Shown: positions 16,528-24,870 of the stretch, piece after piece
Position numbering within the stretch: the stretch's first letter is position 1
Layout of the letters: every line of letters starts with the position of its first letter
DNA from: Sporichthyaceae bacterium
GTDB taxonomy: Bacteria; Actinomycetota; Actinomycetes; Sporichthyales; Sporichthyaceae
Direction of reading: 5' to 3'
DNA length: 59,893 nucleotides
Assembly (NCBI GenBank): GCA_036269075.1
Contig: DATASX010000119.1
Coordinates: forward strand, 1 to 59,893
Translations under genes and position numbers: made by a program
The notes under the pieces: model-generated
Seen by the model: only the letters and a program-made list of their open reading frames with translations
Told to the model about the DNA's origin: nothing
The model's database searches: none

Positions 16528-17241
16528 TCAGGCCGGGGAGACCGGGTCGAGGCGGTAGCCGTGGCCCCGCAGCGTGGTGATGCCCGGCACCCGGGCGGGC
16601 GGGTCGGTTCGTGCCGCCGCCGCGTCGAGCCGCCGCCGGACCGCGGCGATGTGGACGTCGAGGGTCTTCGTCGAGCCGAACCAGTTCTCGTCCCACACGT
16701 CGGCCATCAGCACCTCGCGGGACAGTGCATGGCCGGCGGCCCGGGCCAGCCGGGCCAGCAGGTCGAACTCCTTGGCTCGCAGGTCGACCTCCAGGCCGCC
16801 CACCGAGCAGCGGCGCGCCGACGGGTCGAGCACCAGGTCGCCGTCGATGAAAACGTCGACCGGGGTGGTCGTGTCGGCCGACAGCCGCCGCAGGTGGGCG
16901 CGGACCCGGGCGGTCAGTTCGGTCATTCCGAACGGCTTGGTGATGTAGTCGTCGGCGCCGGCCTCAAGGCCGACCACGACATCCATCTCCTCGCGGCGTG
17001 CGGTCAGCATCACGATCACGCAGCTCGGCAGCTGGACCCGCAGGTCGCGGCAGACCTCGACGCCGTCGCGGTCGGGCAGGCCCAGGTCGAGCAGCACCAG
17101 GTCGAACGGGGACCGGCCGGCCTCGATCAACGCGCTGCCGCCGGTGCGCTGCCACATCACCTGGTGCCCGTTGGCACGCAGGGCGGCCTCGACGCGTCGG
17201 CCGATCGCCTCGTCGTCCTCCACCAGCAGCAGTCGAGCCAC
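16528..17241 (-). CDS. OmpR/PhoB-type response regulator, orphan
   Basis: The 237-residue product begins at GTG 17241. The receiver domain (MARLLLVEDDE; phosphorylatable Asp in VLLDLGLPD; TAR; KPF) is followed by a winged-helix effector (LRAKEFDLLARLARAAGHALSREVLM; TKTLDVHIAAVRRRL; TTLRGHGYRLD). No sensor kinase gene adjoins it. It is closely similar to the regulator at 23426-24130 (shared WDENW-GSTKTLDVH), suggesting an old duplication and possible cross-talk with the kinase at 21382. The gene ends 26 bp before lsr2 and may be co-transcribed with it. Confidence 0.92.
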   Translation of the reverse strand: MARLLLVEDDEAIGRRVEAALRANGHQVMWQRTGGSALIEAGRSPFDLVLLDLGLPDRDGVEVCRDLRVQLPSCVIVMLTARREEMDVVVGLEAGADDYITKPFGMTELTARVRAHLRRLSADTTTPVDVFIDGDLVLDPSARRCSVGGLEVDLRAKEFDLLARLARAAGHALSREVLMADVWDENWFGSTKTLDVHIAAVRRRLDAAAARTDPPARVPGITTLRGHGYRLDPVSPA

Positions 17242-17565
17242 GTCCGGATCTTAGGACCCAGGAGCTCGCCGACCGGAGAAAGTCGATCCGGGTGTTTCCG
17301 GCGAGGAGGAACCGGGGTAGGCACTTCTGGGTGTCTTCGAGTGCCTTGACCAGGCGGTCGCAGCCGATCGAGCCACTCGGCGAGGCGGCGGCGACACGTT
17401 CGGCCGTACGTCGTTGCCAGATTGTTTCCAGGTGTGACCGATGTCCCACCCACCGCCCGGCGACGCGGCGCGGTACGGTTTCCCGAGGCCGCAACGGGCC
17501 GACAGGTGCCCGTTGCCCCTGAAGCAACCGCTCCGGCGACGTCTACCACCCCGAGGTACCCCGTC
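17242..17565. other. 324-bp divergent intergenic region
   Basis: This region separates the leftward response regulator from the rightward lipid-flippase-like gene and must hold both promoters. In-frame alternative starts for the rightward gene exist here (TTG 17422, GTG 17434), but the sequence after them looks non-coding. No clear repeat, RNA gene or operator was recognised. Confidence 0.5.
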
Positions 17566-18579
17566 ATGGTCGATAGCGCTGTGCCGGCCGCCCCCACGGT
17601 GAGCCGACCGGTAGCGCTTGTCGCCTCGCTGGTTGCAGTCTCGGTCGGCGTGGTGGCCTGGGCGCACCGCGACGCCATCACCGTGGCCGTGAACGGGGTG
17701 CGCGGCGCCGACCGCGAATGGCTCGGCCTGGCCTCGCTCGCCGTGGTCGCCCTGTGGATCTCGGGCTCGATCACCCAGCTGGGTTCGCTGCGCACCACGC
17801 CGCCGATCGGCCGGCTGTTCCTGGTCCAGGTGGCGGCCTCGTTCATGAACAACCTGCTGCCGGCCGGGGTCGGGGGCATGGCGGTCAACGTCCGCTTCCT
17901 GCGCCGGTGCGGTGTGAACACGCGGACGGGCATGGCCGCCGTCGGCCTCAACTCGTTCGCGGGGCTGGTCGCTCACCTTGTGCTCCTGCTCGCGGTGGTG
18001 GTCTCGCTGCCCGGGCGCTTCCACATGATCTGGCAGACGCTGTCCGCCCAGGTGCACGACGCCCTGCATGAGGTGATCCCGGGGCGGGGTCACGTCGCGC
18101 TCGCCACCGGCGGCCTGGTCATGGCAGGCGCCTTGTTCGTGCGGGCCCGGCGGCGGCGGGCGGCCGCCCGCGCCGCCGTCGAGCCGGCGCAGCGGCGGAC
18201 GATCCGCAACGAGGTCGCCGAGCTGCGCGACGTCATGCGCAACCCGGGGCGGGCCGCGGCGCTGTGGCTCGGCGCGCTGGCCACGCCGGTGCTGCACGGC
18301 CTGGTCATCTACGCGGCGCTGCGCAGCCTCGATGTCCACCTCAGCCCCGTCACCGCCGTCGCGGTCTACGTGACGGTGTCCGGACTCGCCGCGTTGGTCC
18401 CGGCGCCGGGCGGGCTCGGTACGTTCGACGTGCTGCTGACCGGTGGGTTGGTCGCGGTCGGTGCCCCCGGTGCGGGTGCGGTCGGTGCGGTCGTCGCGTA
18501 CCGGTTGCTGACGGTCTGGCTCCCGCTGGTGCCCGCGGGTTGCGTGTTCGCGGTGCTCATGCGCCGCGCGATCATCTGA
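17566..18579 (+). CDS. LPG_synthase_TM / UPF0104-family membrane protein
   Basis: The 337-residue product is predicted to have about eight membrane segments and carries the family marks SFMNNLLPAGVGGMAVNVRFLRRCG and AALVPAPGGLGTFD. Members include the flippase domain of lysyl-phosphatidylglycerol synthases and flippase-like proteins for lipid-linked compounds. ATG 17566 with GAGG 9 bp upstream is preferred. The 3' end (18366-18579) runs antisense through the C-terminal tail of the PAP2 gene, an unusually long convergent overlap of 214 bp. Confidence 0.82.
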   Translation: MVDSAVPAAPTVSRPVALVASLVAVSVGVVAWAHRDAITVAVNGVRGADREWLGLASLAVVALWISGSITQLGSLRTTPPIGRLFLVQVAASFMNNLLPAGVGGMAVNVRFLRRCGVNTRTGMAAVGLNSFAGLVAHLVLLLAVVVSLPGRFHMIWQTLSAQVHDALHEVIPGRGHVALATGGLVMAGALFVRARRRRAAARAAVEPAQRRTIRNEVAELRDVMRNPGRAAALWLGALATPVLHGLVIYAALRSLDVHLSPVTAVAVYVTVSGLAALVPAPGGLGTFDVLLTGGLVAVGAPGAGAVGAVVAYRLLTVWLPLVPAGCVFAVLMRRAII

Positions 18580-19337
18580 CGCTCCCGCGCACCGAACAGC
18601 GCCCAGCCGACCAGCGTCAGGAATACCCCGGCCAGCACGTCCAGCACGTAGTGGTTGGCCGTCGACACCACCGCGCTCGCGGTCACCACCGGGTGCAGCG
18701 TCGCCGCGATCCGCAGCCATTTGAACCGGTCCAGCTCCTGGGTCATGGCCCAGACGGAGAAAGCCACCCAGGTCGCCCAGGCCAGGTGCAGCGAGGGCAT
18801 GGCCGCGTACTGATCGGGCTCCGGGAGGGCGGCGCTGCCGCCGCCCAGGGCCAGCGGGATCGTGTCGATGAAGCCCGCGCCGGGCAGTAGCCGCGGCGGG
18901 GCGACCGGGTACACCGCGAACACGATCAGGCCGACGACGTTGGTCGCCGCCAGGGTGTTCCGGGCCCGGCGGTACATCTTCGGGGCGAACAGGTAGCAGG
19001 CCACCAGGACGGCCATCGCGGTGGCGATGTGCGCCAACTGGTAGTACCAGGACTCCACCCAGCGAATCGCGTGATGCTGCTCGAGGCGGTCGTTGGCCCA
19101 GTGCTCCCAGTCCAGGCGCAGCCGCTGCTCGAGGTGGAACACGTCGAAGCCGTGGTCGAACGCCTCGTCACGCCGCGGCGCGGCCTGCGAGCGGACCCAG
19201 TCGTAGAAGACCAGCAGCAGCAGGACGACGCCCAGCTCGCCGACGACGTGCGGCCGCTTCCGTCCTGCCGCGTTGGCGCGCAACCGACCCACAGCATTAC
19301 TGACTGTCACCAAGTGCGCACTCCGGTAGGCACACAT
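18366..19337 (-). CDS. PAP2-superfamily membrane phosphatase/phosphotransferase (Aur1-like)
   Basis: The 323-residue product has about six membrane segments and the PAP2 signature. PSLHLAWATW provides the central His, and STANHYVLDVLAG provides the C-terminal His/Asp. The shape fits the inositol-phosphotransferase (Aur1/Ipt1-like) branch, which transfers phosphorylated head groups to lipids. ATG 19337 is used; GTG 19310 is an alternative with GGAG further upstream. The last ~70 residues (from about ARERQMIARRM on) are low-complexity Ala/Thr/Pro and are read from the strand opposite the LPG_synthase_TM gene, so the true C-terminus is doubtful. Confidence 0.8.
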   Translation of the reverse strand: MCAYRSAHLVTVSNAVGRLRANAAGRKRPHVVGELGVVLLLLVFYDWVRSQAAPRRDEAFDHGFDVFHLEQRLRLDWEHWANDRLEQHHAIRWVESWYYQLAHIATAMAVLVACYLFAPKMYRRARNTLAATNVVGLIVFAVYPVAPPRLLPGAGFIDTIPLALGGGSAALPEPDQYAAMPSLHLAWATWVAFSVWAMTQELDRFKWLRIAATLHPVVTASAVVSTANHYVLDVLAGVFLTLVGWALFGARERQMIARRMSTANTQPAGTSGSQTVSNRYATTAPTAPAPGAPTATNPPVSSTSNVPSPPGAGTNAASPDTVT

Positions 19338-19408
19338 GCAGGTCTGAAGGCTCTGTTCATTGCCTACCTACGTGCGCATTGGCGAACGCCGCTTGCGTCA
19401 TCGGGGCC

Positions 19409-20569
19409 TCAGGACACGGCCTCGAGCGCGGTGAGCGGGGTCACCGCCCCGGCCAACCGGTAAAGATCGGCCGTCCGCTCGAGTACGGAGTCCCAGTCGG
19501 AGGCCGGTGCGACGCTCCGGTTGTGCGCGGCGATGCGGGCCCGGGCGATGGAGTCGGAGGCCAACGTGACCAGGGCTGCGGCCATCGCCGAGTCGTCGTC
19601 GGCCAGCAGGCCCTCCTGGCCGTGCCGGATGAACTCACTGGTCCCGGACTCGGCGCGGGCGATCACCGGGACGCCCGCACAGCGGGCCTCCAGCGCGGCG
19701 ATCCCGAACGACTCCAGGATCGCCGGTGCCAGGAAGACGTCGGCCCGGGCCAGCGCGGTGCGGACGTCGGCGCGCGGCCGGCGGCCGGCCAGCACGACGT
19801 CCTCGCCCAGGTCGTTCTTGTCCAGGAACTTCTGCATCGAGCCGCGCCGCGGGCCGTCGCCGATGATCATCGTGCGCAGCCGGATGTGCTCGGGAAGGTG
19901 CTCCCGGGCCTCCTTGAGCACTTTCAGCAGCGGCAGGCCGCGCTTGCGACCGGTCAGTCGCATGACGGCCACCGCGACCACGTCGTCCGGGTCGCGGGGC
20001 ACCGGCCGCACGCGCCAGTCGGAGACGTCGACCCCGTTCGGCAGCACGTGGACCTGGGCGTCCGGGCCCATGATCCGGCGCATCGGGCGGGCCGCGACGT
20101 CGCTGACGGCGGTCCACACCGCCGGCCAGTGCTGGAAACGCGACACCGGCTGGATCAGCCGCGCGCCCGCCTCGGCCGGGCCGAGGATCGAGTGCATGGT
20201 GAAGACCGTGGGCCGCTCGTCGGCCAGGGCGGCGGCGGCGAAGGCCAGCGGCGACCAGGGCGCCCCGTGCACGTGGACGACGTCGAATCGGCCGGAGCGC
20301 AGGGCGGCCCGCAGCGCCCTGCGCACCGCGGGCATGTGGCCGGGCATCTTCCCGGCGTCGGCGAGGCGGTGCACCCGCACGTCGGTGGTGAACTCGCGCT
20401 CCCTCGGTACCGCGCCGCCGGGCGTCGAAGTGATCACACTGACCTCGTGGCCCGCGGCGGCCTGCCTGTGGGAGAGGTCGCGGACCTGCAGTTCGATCCC
20501 GCCGCAGCGCGGCAGGTAGAAATCGGTGACATGCGCAATGCGCAACGGAGGGCGGGAAGTGCCGTACAC
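19409..20569 (-). CDS. GT4-family glycosyltransferase
   Basis: The 386-residue product (GTG 20569) has the GT-B fold marks. The N-terminal segment LRIAHVTDFYLPRCGGIELQV includes the glycine loop, HVHGAPWSP is central, LPNGVD links the domains, and the C-terminal donor site has PAILESFGIAALEARCAGVPVIARA with the EX7E-type motif. It probably adds a sugar from a nucleotide donor to a cell-envelope lipid or small molecule. A TTG at 20545 (LRIAHVTDF) fits homologues' N-termini better and removes the overlap with the divergent deacetylase gene, but lacks a ribosome site. A pairing with the PIG-L gene would recall GlcNAc-transfer-then-deacetylation pathways; this is inferred. Confidence 0.87.
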   Translation of the reverse strand: MYGTSRPPLRIAHVTDFYLPRCGGIELQVRDLSHRQAAAGHEVSVITSTPGGAVPREREFTTDVRVHRLADAGKMPGHMPAVRRALRAALRSGRFDVVHVHGAPWSPLAFAAAALADERPTVFTMHSILGPAEAGARLIQPVSRFQHWPAVWTAVSDVAARPMRRIMGPDAQVHVLPNGVDVSDWRVRPVPRDPDDVVAVAVMRLTGRKRGLPLLKVLKEAREHLPEHIRLRTMIIGDGPRRGSMQKFLDKNDLGEDVVLAGRRPRADVRTALARADVFLAPAILESFGIAALEARCAGVPVIARAESGTSEFIRHGQEGLLADDDSAMAAALVTLASDSIARARIAAHNRSVAPASDWDSVLERTADLYRLAGAVTPLTALEAVS

Positions 20570-21350
20570 CTTGGTGTCGTTCCACGCGCATCCGGATGAC
20601 GAGGCGCTGCTCACGGGAGGCACCCTAGCCCGCGTCTCGGCAGAGGGTCATCGTGTCGTCCTAGTCGTCGCGACCGCCGGAGAGGCGGGACTGGCTGGAC
20701 CGGCCGAGCAGGGCGCCGGGCTGGGCGGGGTCAGGCTGGTGGAACTGGCCGCCTCCGCCCGGGCGCTGGGCTGCGCTCGGGTTGAGTGCCTGGGATACGG
20801 CGATTCCGGATCAGACGATTCGACTCGACCGGGTTCATTCTCCGCCGTCGACACGGCGGAAGCGGCCGCGCGACTCGCCCGGATCCTGATCGAGGAGTCC
20901 GCGGACGTTCTGACAGTTTACGACCGTACCGGGGGCTACGGGCACCCCGACCATGTTGCCGTGCATCACGTCGGACACGCCGCGGCCCGTTCGGCGGGCA
21001 CCCCGGTGGTTCTCGAGGCCACCGTGGACCGCGACGCGTTGCTGCGGATCATCCGGTTCGCGCGACGACTGCGGCTGCCGTTCGAGATGCGTCCGGACGC
21101 CTACACCGCCCGGGCCGACCTGACCCACCGCATTGATGTGCGGGCGCAGTTGGCGGCCAAGCGGGCCGCGTTGGCGGCGCATGCCAGCCAGTCGACCGGC
21201 GGGTCCTCGGTGCGGACGCTGCGGCTGCTGCTGCGGCTGCCCCGGCCACTGTTCCGGTTGCTGTTGGGACAGGAATGGTTCGTCGAGGTGGGGCGGACGC
21301 CGGGCCCGCTGTGCGGCGATGTGTTCGATTCGCTACGGGCTCGCAAGTAG
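20559..21350 (+). CDS. PIG-L-family zinc-dependent de-N-acetylase
   Basis: The 263-residue product starts at GTG 20559 with the strong ribosome site GGAGGGCGGG just upstream. The zinc-binding motif AHPDDE sits at residues 10-15 and the second motif HPDHVAVHHVG near 130. Enzymes such as MshB remove an acetyl group from N-acetylglucosamine derivatives. The gene diverges from a GT4 glycosyltransferase with 5' ends that touch or overlap, so each promoter must lie in the other's coding region. Confidence 0.88.
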   Translation: MPYTLVSFHAHPDDEALLTGGTLARVSAEGHRVVLVVATAGEAGLAGPAEQGAGLGGVRLVELAASARALGCARVECLGYGDSGSDDSTRPGSFSAVDTAEAAARLARILIEESADVLTVYDRTGGYGHPDHVAVHHVGHAAARSAGTPVVLEATVDRDALLRIIRFARRLRLPFEMRPDAYTARADLTHRIDVRAQLAAKRAALAAHASQSTGGSSVRTLRLLLRLPRPLFRLLLGQEWFVEVGRTPGPLCGDVFDSLRARK

Positions 21351-21381
21351 CCTCATCGCCAGGCGAAGGTGAGGGCACCCG

Positions 21382-22662
21382 GTGCGACGGAAGATCCTGG
21401 GCGTTGCCGTGCTGGCCGCCGCGCTGGCCGTGACCCTGTTCGGGTTGCCGCTGGCCTACGCGGTCCACCAGCTCTACCTCTACGACCAGGAGGGCGACCT
21501 GGAGCGGGCCGCGCTGCGGGCCTCGGTCCGGGCCGAGGTCGACGACCCGAAGGCGACCACCACCAGCCTCGGCGGCACGAAGATCGGCCTCTACGGGCTG
21601 GACGGGACGCGCACCTCCGGCTCCGGGCCGTTGTCCGGTGGGCCCGACGTGACGACCGCGATCAACACTGGCGTGCCGTACGAGCACACCGGCGCCAGCG
21701 AGATCGTGATCGCGATTCCGCTGTTCGAGGACGGCAAGTCGGTGGCCGAGGTGGTCCGTGCCGCCGCGCCGCGCCACAGCGTGTCGACGAAGGTGGTCGG
21801 CGCCTGGTCGCTGCTGGCCGGGCTGGCGCTGCTGGCGGGGGTCTCCAGCTCGCTGCTGGCCGCCGGTCAGGCCCGCCGGCTGGCCCGTCCGCTGACCGAG
21901 CTGGAGCGGGTGGCCGAGGAACTCGGCGACGGCAACTTCGCGGTCCGCGCCGCAGCCTGCGGCGTCGAGGAGATCGACAAGGCCGGGGCCGCGCTGAACC
22001 GCACCGCCGCCCGGCTCGACGACATCCTGGCCCGGGAGCGGGCGTTCACCGCGGTGGCCTCCCACCAGCTGCGCACCCCGCTGACCGACCTGCGGCTGGG
22101 CCTGGAGCACGCCCTGTCCGGCCCCGACGACGAGCTGCGGGCCGCGGCCCGGGACGCCATGTCCGGCGCCGACCGGCTGGCGGCCACCATCGACGACGTG
22201 CTCACGCTGGCTCGCGGTACGACCACCGTGGCGCCGCTGCCGGTCGGGCCGCTGCTGTCGGACCTGCGCCTGCGGTGGGCCTCGCAGCTGGAGGCCGACG
22301 GGCGCAGCCTGGTCATCGTGGAGCGCGACCACTCGGTGGCGCTGGCCTCCGCGGCCGCCGTTCGGCAGATTCTCGACGTACTGCTGGACAACGCTCGGCT
22401 GCACGGGCAGGGCACGGTCACGGTGACGGCTCGCTCGGCCGCAAGCGCCGTCGCGATCGACGTCGCCGACGAGGGGCACGCCGGCGGCCCGCTGGTGCCG
22501 GAGAACGCCCCGCCGCTGGATGGCCCGCGCCGGTTGGGGCTCTCGATCGCCGCGTCGTTGGCGGCCGCGCAGAACGGTCGCCTGGTGCACGCCCGCACCG
22601 ACCCGACGACCCGACTGACCGTGCTGCTCCCGGCCGCGGAGCAGGCGACCGATCCGGGCTGA
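21382..22662 (+). CDS. Membrane sensor histidine kinase
   Basis: The 426-residue product (GTG 21382) has an N-terminal membrane segment, an extracytoplasmic sensor of about 110 residues, a second membrane segment (WSLLAGLALLAGVSSSLLAAG), HAMP, and a HisKA domain with SHQLRTPL (His228). The ATPase domain has an N box ILDVLLDNARLHG and a G2 box RRLGLSIAASLA. The G1 region is reduced to VADEGHAGG. The likely partner is the regulator at 23426, although a divergent DedA gene lies between them. Confidence 0.9.
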   Translation: MRRKILGVAVLAAALAVTLFGLPLAYAVHQLYLYDQEGDLERAALRASVRAEVDDPKATTTSLGGTKIGLYGLDGTRTSGSGPLSGGPDVTTAINTGVPYEHTGASEIVIAIPLFEDGKSVAEVVRAAAPRHSVSTKVVGAWSLLAGLALLAGVSSSLLAAGQARRLARPLTELERVAEELGDGNFAVRAAACGVEEIDKAGAALNRTAARLDDILARERAFTAVASHQLRTPLTDLRLGLEHALSGPDDELRAAARDAMSGADRLAATIDDVLTLARGTTTVAPLPVGPLLSDLRLRWASQLEADGRSLVIVERDHSVALASAAAVRQILDVLLDNARLHGQGTVTVTARSAASAVAIDVADEGHAGGPLVPENAPPLDGPRRLGLSIAASLAAAQNGRLVHARTDPTTRLTVLLPAAEQATDPG

Positions 22663-22669
22663 CGGCCCG

Positions 22670-23308
22670 TCAGGACCGGGCGCCGCGGCGCGCGCGCAGG
22701 ATCTCGAGCAGGACCGGGATCAGCGACAGCGCCACCACGACGCCGACCAACGGCAGCAGGTACTTGTCGATGCTCGGGACCCGGTCGCCGACCGCGCGGC
22801 CGGCCACTGTGATCCCCACACTCCAGATCAGCCCACCGACGACCTGCCACAGCGTGAACACCCGGGCGGGCACGCCCAACGCGCCGGCCAACGGGTTGAT
22901 CACGGTGCGCACGAAGGGGATGAACCGGCCCAGCACCAGCGCCTTCGGGGTGCCGTAACGCTCCAGGTGCACCGTGGCGCGTTCGGCGGCCTCGTGCAGT
23001 TTGGGGTTCTTCCGCTGGTTCAGCAGCACCGGCCCCGCCCGGCGGCCGATCAGGTAGCCGCACTGCGCACCGAGCAGAGCCCCGGCGGCCGCGCAGAGCA
23101 CCGCGGGCACCAACGGGACGTGGATGCCTTGGGAATTGGTCGCCGACAGCAGGCCGGCGGTGAACAGCAACGAGTCGCCCGGCAGGAAGAAGCCGACCAG
23201 CAGCCCGGTCTCGGCGAACATCACCACGAGCAGTGCTGCCGGGCCCATGTCGGCGAGCCAGTCGTGGGCGCTGACGGGGTTGAATCCGGACGCGACGATC
23301 AGGTTCAC
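22670..23308 (-). CDS. DedA/VTT-family membrane protein
   Basis: The 212-residue product (GTG 23308) has the DedA marks: an ETGLLVGFFLPGDSLLFTAG segment, GYLIGRRAG, then KALVLGRFIPFVRTVINPLAG with the conserved Arg residues, followed by C-terminal membrane helices. DedA proteins are linked to lipid scrambling or transport and membrane energetics. Its gene is inserted leftward between the rightward kinase and regulator genes, ending 7 bp from the kinase stop. Confidence 0.92.
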   Translation of the reverse strand: MNLIVASGFNPVSAHDWLADMGPAALLVVMFAETGLLVGFFLPGDSLLFTAGLLSATNSQGIHVPLVPAVLCAAAGALLGAQCGYLIGRRAGPVLLNQRKNPKLHEAAERATVHLERYGTPKALVLGRFIPFVRTVINPLAGALGVPARVFTLWQVVGGLIWSVGITVAGRAVGDRVPSIDKYLLPLVGVVVALSLIPVLLEILRARRGARS

Positions 23309-23425
23309 GGCACCGAACTCTAGACGTGGCCCTTGCGATCACCTGTGGTTCGACGCAACGCTCCGGTGTCGGTGGCCTGCCGCCGCTAGGGTCGGAAGCC
23401 GACGTCAGGGGGTGCGGAGCCGGCG

Positions 23426-24130
23426 ATGGTCGAAGTGATCGAGCAGCCTGCCGTACGGGATACCCGCGTGCTCGTCGTCGAGGACGACGAGACGATCGGT
23501 GCCGACCTGGTCACCGCGTTGGCCGGGGCCGGGTACGACGTCGCCTGGGCGCGCGACGCGTCGTCGGCCCGCGAGCTCTCCCAGGGTGCCGAACTGGTCC
23601 TGCTCGACCTCGGCCTGCCCGACGGCGACGGCGTGACGGTATGTCAGGAACTGCGCGAGTCCGACTCGGGCGTGGTGATCGTGGTGGTCACCGCGCGCAA
23701 CGAGGAGGCCGACGCCGTACGCGCGTTGGACGCGGGCGCGGACGACTTCGTCGCCAAGCCGTTCCGCCTCGGTGAGTTGCTGGCCCGACTGCGGGCGCAC
23801 CTACGCCGGGGCTCGGACACCGGTGCGGACGAGGTGCACCTCGGCGGCCTGGTGCTCGACCACCGATCTCGGCGGGCCCTGTTCGACGGCGCCGAGGTCC
23901 CGTTGCGGCCGAAGGAGTTCGAGCTGCTGGGGGCGCTGGTCGCCGAAGCCGGCGGCGCGGTCCGCCGGGAAACGCTGATGGACCTGGTCTGGGACGAGAA
24001 CTGGGAGGGGTCGACCAAGACCCTGGACGTCCACGTGGCCAACCTCCGGCGGAAATTGGCCGACGCCGGCGATCGGTGGGACCGGATCACCACGCTGCGC
24101 GGATTCGGCTACCGCTTCGAGGTCGACTGA
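23426..24130 (+). CDS. OmpR/PhoB-type response regulator
   Basis: The 234-residue product (ATG 23426) has a receiver domain (RVLVVEDDE, phosphorylatable Asp in VLLDLGLPD, VTARNE, KPF) and a winged-helix output domain (LRPKEFELLGALVAEAGGAVRRETLM; TKTLDVHVANLRRKL; TLRGFGYRFEVD). It is the probable partner of the kinase at 21382 and a close paralogue of the orphan regulator at 16528-17241. Confidence 0.93.
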   Translation: MVEVIEQPAVRDTRVLVVEDDETIGADLVTALAGAGYDVAWARDASSARELSQGAELVLLDLGLPDGDGVTVCQELRESDSGVVIVVVTARNEEADAVRALDAGADDFVAKPFRLGELLARLRAHLRRGSDTGADEVHLGGLVLDHRSRRALFDGAEVPLRPKEFELLGALVAEAGGAVRRETLMDLVWDENWEGSTKTLDVHVANLRRKLADAGDRWDRITTLRGFGYRFEVD

Positions 24131-24149
24131 AACCCACCCCCTTGATCGC

Positions 24150-24209
24150 ACTTCTGCTGCCTGTCGCACCTATCGGAGGCCCCGGATAGGTGCGACAGGC
24201 AGCAGAAGT
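24150..24209. terminator. Long perfect inverted repeat, likely two-way terminator
   Basis: Arms of 25 bp (24150-24174 and 24185-24209, core CTGCCTGTCGCACCTATC) pair perfectly around a 10-nt loop. The hairpin lies between the convergent response-regulator and monooxygenase genes, 20 and 23 bp from their stops. The stem is much longer than normal terminators, so a mobile or repeated origin is possible. Confidence 0.7.
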
Positions 24210-24231
24210 CGCAGAGCGGTGGTGGGACCCG

Positions 24232-24558
24232 TCAGCGGGGCTGGATCTCACCCATCGGGCCCCAGCCGGTGATGTCGGGGGAATCCGCGTAGACGATGTG
24301 CGGCTGCTCGGCAACCAGGTCGGGCGCGCGGTCCATGAACGCCTTCACGTGGGGCGTCGCCATGTGCGCGGACCCGGCATCGGCGTCGGTGAAGCACTCG
24401 ACCGCGGCGAACACGTGCGGGTCGTCGATGTCGCGATACCACTCGAAGTATCGGTTGCCGGCTTCGGCGCTGACGTCGGCCCGGTACTGCCGGGCGACCT
24501 CGAGCCACTCGTCGAGCTTGTCCGGCCGGACCCGGAGCTTCAGGTTGATGAGGATCAT
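24232..24558 (-). CDS. Antibiotic-biosynthesis-monooxygenase (ABM) domain protein
   Basis: The 108-residue product (ATG 24558) has the dimeric ferredoxin-like ABM pattern: MILINLKLRVRPDKLDEWLEVARQY, then NRYFEWYRDIDDPHVFAAVECFTDADAGSAHMATPHVKAF. These small proteins act as cofactor-free monooxygenases, haem oxygenases or unknown-function enzymes. No metal or haem motif can be pinned down. It is followed upstream by a DUF2277 gene 10 bp away, possibly in one transcript. Confidence 0.85.
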   Translation of the reverse strand: MILINLKLRVRPDKLDEWLEVARQYRADVSAEAGNRYFEWYRDIDDPHVFAAVECFTDADAGSAHMATPHVKAFMDRAPDLVAEQPHIVYADSPDITGWGPMGEIQPR

Positions 24559-24568
24559 GCGGCCGAGA

Positions 24569-24847
24569 CTACGTGGCCTGGGCGCCGTACCGAACGGCTG
24601 CTCGTGCCCGGGCTTTGGTCGCCTCAACCTCGCGGTTGCGGGGCGGCGCCGGGGTCGTCAGCGCGTCCAGCAGCTCGCTGGAGGCCGCCGTGACCGCGGC
24701 GACGGCCCGGTCGAACGCGGCGGCGTTGACTGCCGATGGGCGGGTCGCGCCGCTGATCTTGCGGACGTACTGCAGCGCGGCCGCTGCGATCTCGTCCGCG
24801 GTCGCGGGCGGCTCGAAATTGTGCAGCGTCTGAATGTTCCGGCACAT
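24569..24847 (-). CDS. DUF2277-family small protein
   Basis: The 92-residue product (ATG 24847) begins MCRNIQTLHNFEPPATADEI and continues AALQYVRKISGATRPS, the hallmark of the DUF2277 family found across actinobacteria and proteobacteria. Function is unknown. The conserved N-terminal Cys-Arg-Asn and the helical middle are intact, and its length is typical. Confidence 0.9.
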   Translation of the reverse strand: MCRNIQTLHNFEPPATADEIAAAALQYVRKISGATRPSAVNAAAFDRAVAAVTAASSELLDALTTPAPPRNREVEATKARARAAVRYGAQAT

Positions 24848-24870
24848 GCCGTCCACGCTAACCCGGTCGG

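Noticed and set aside
17260-17430. Possible transposase remnant on the minus strand
   Set aside because: The translated text (for example LVKALEDTQKCLPRFLLAGNTR) matches no family I can support, and no inverted ends were found.
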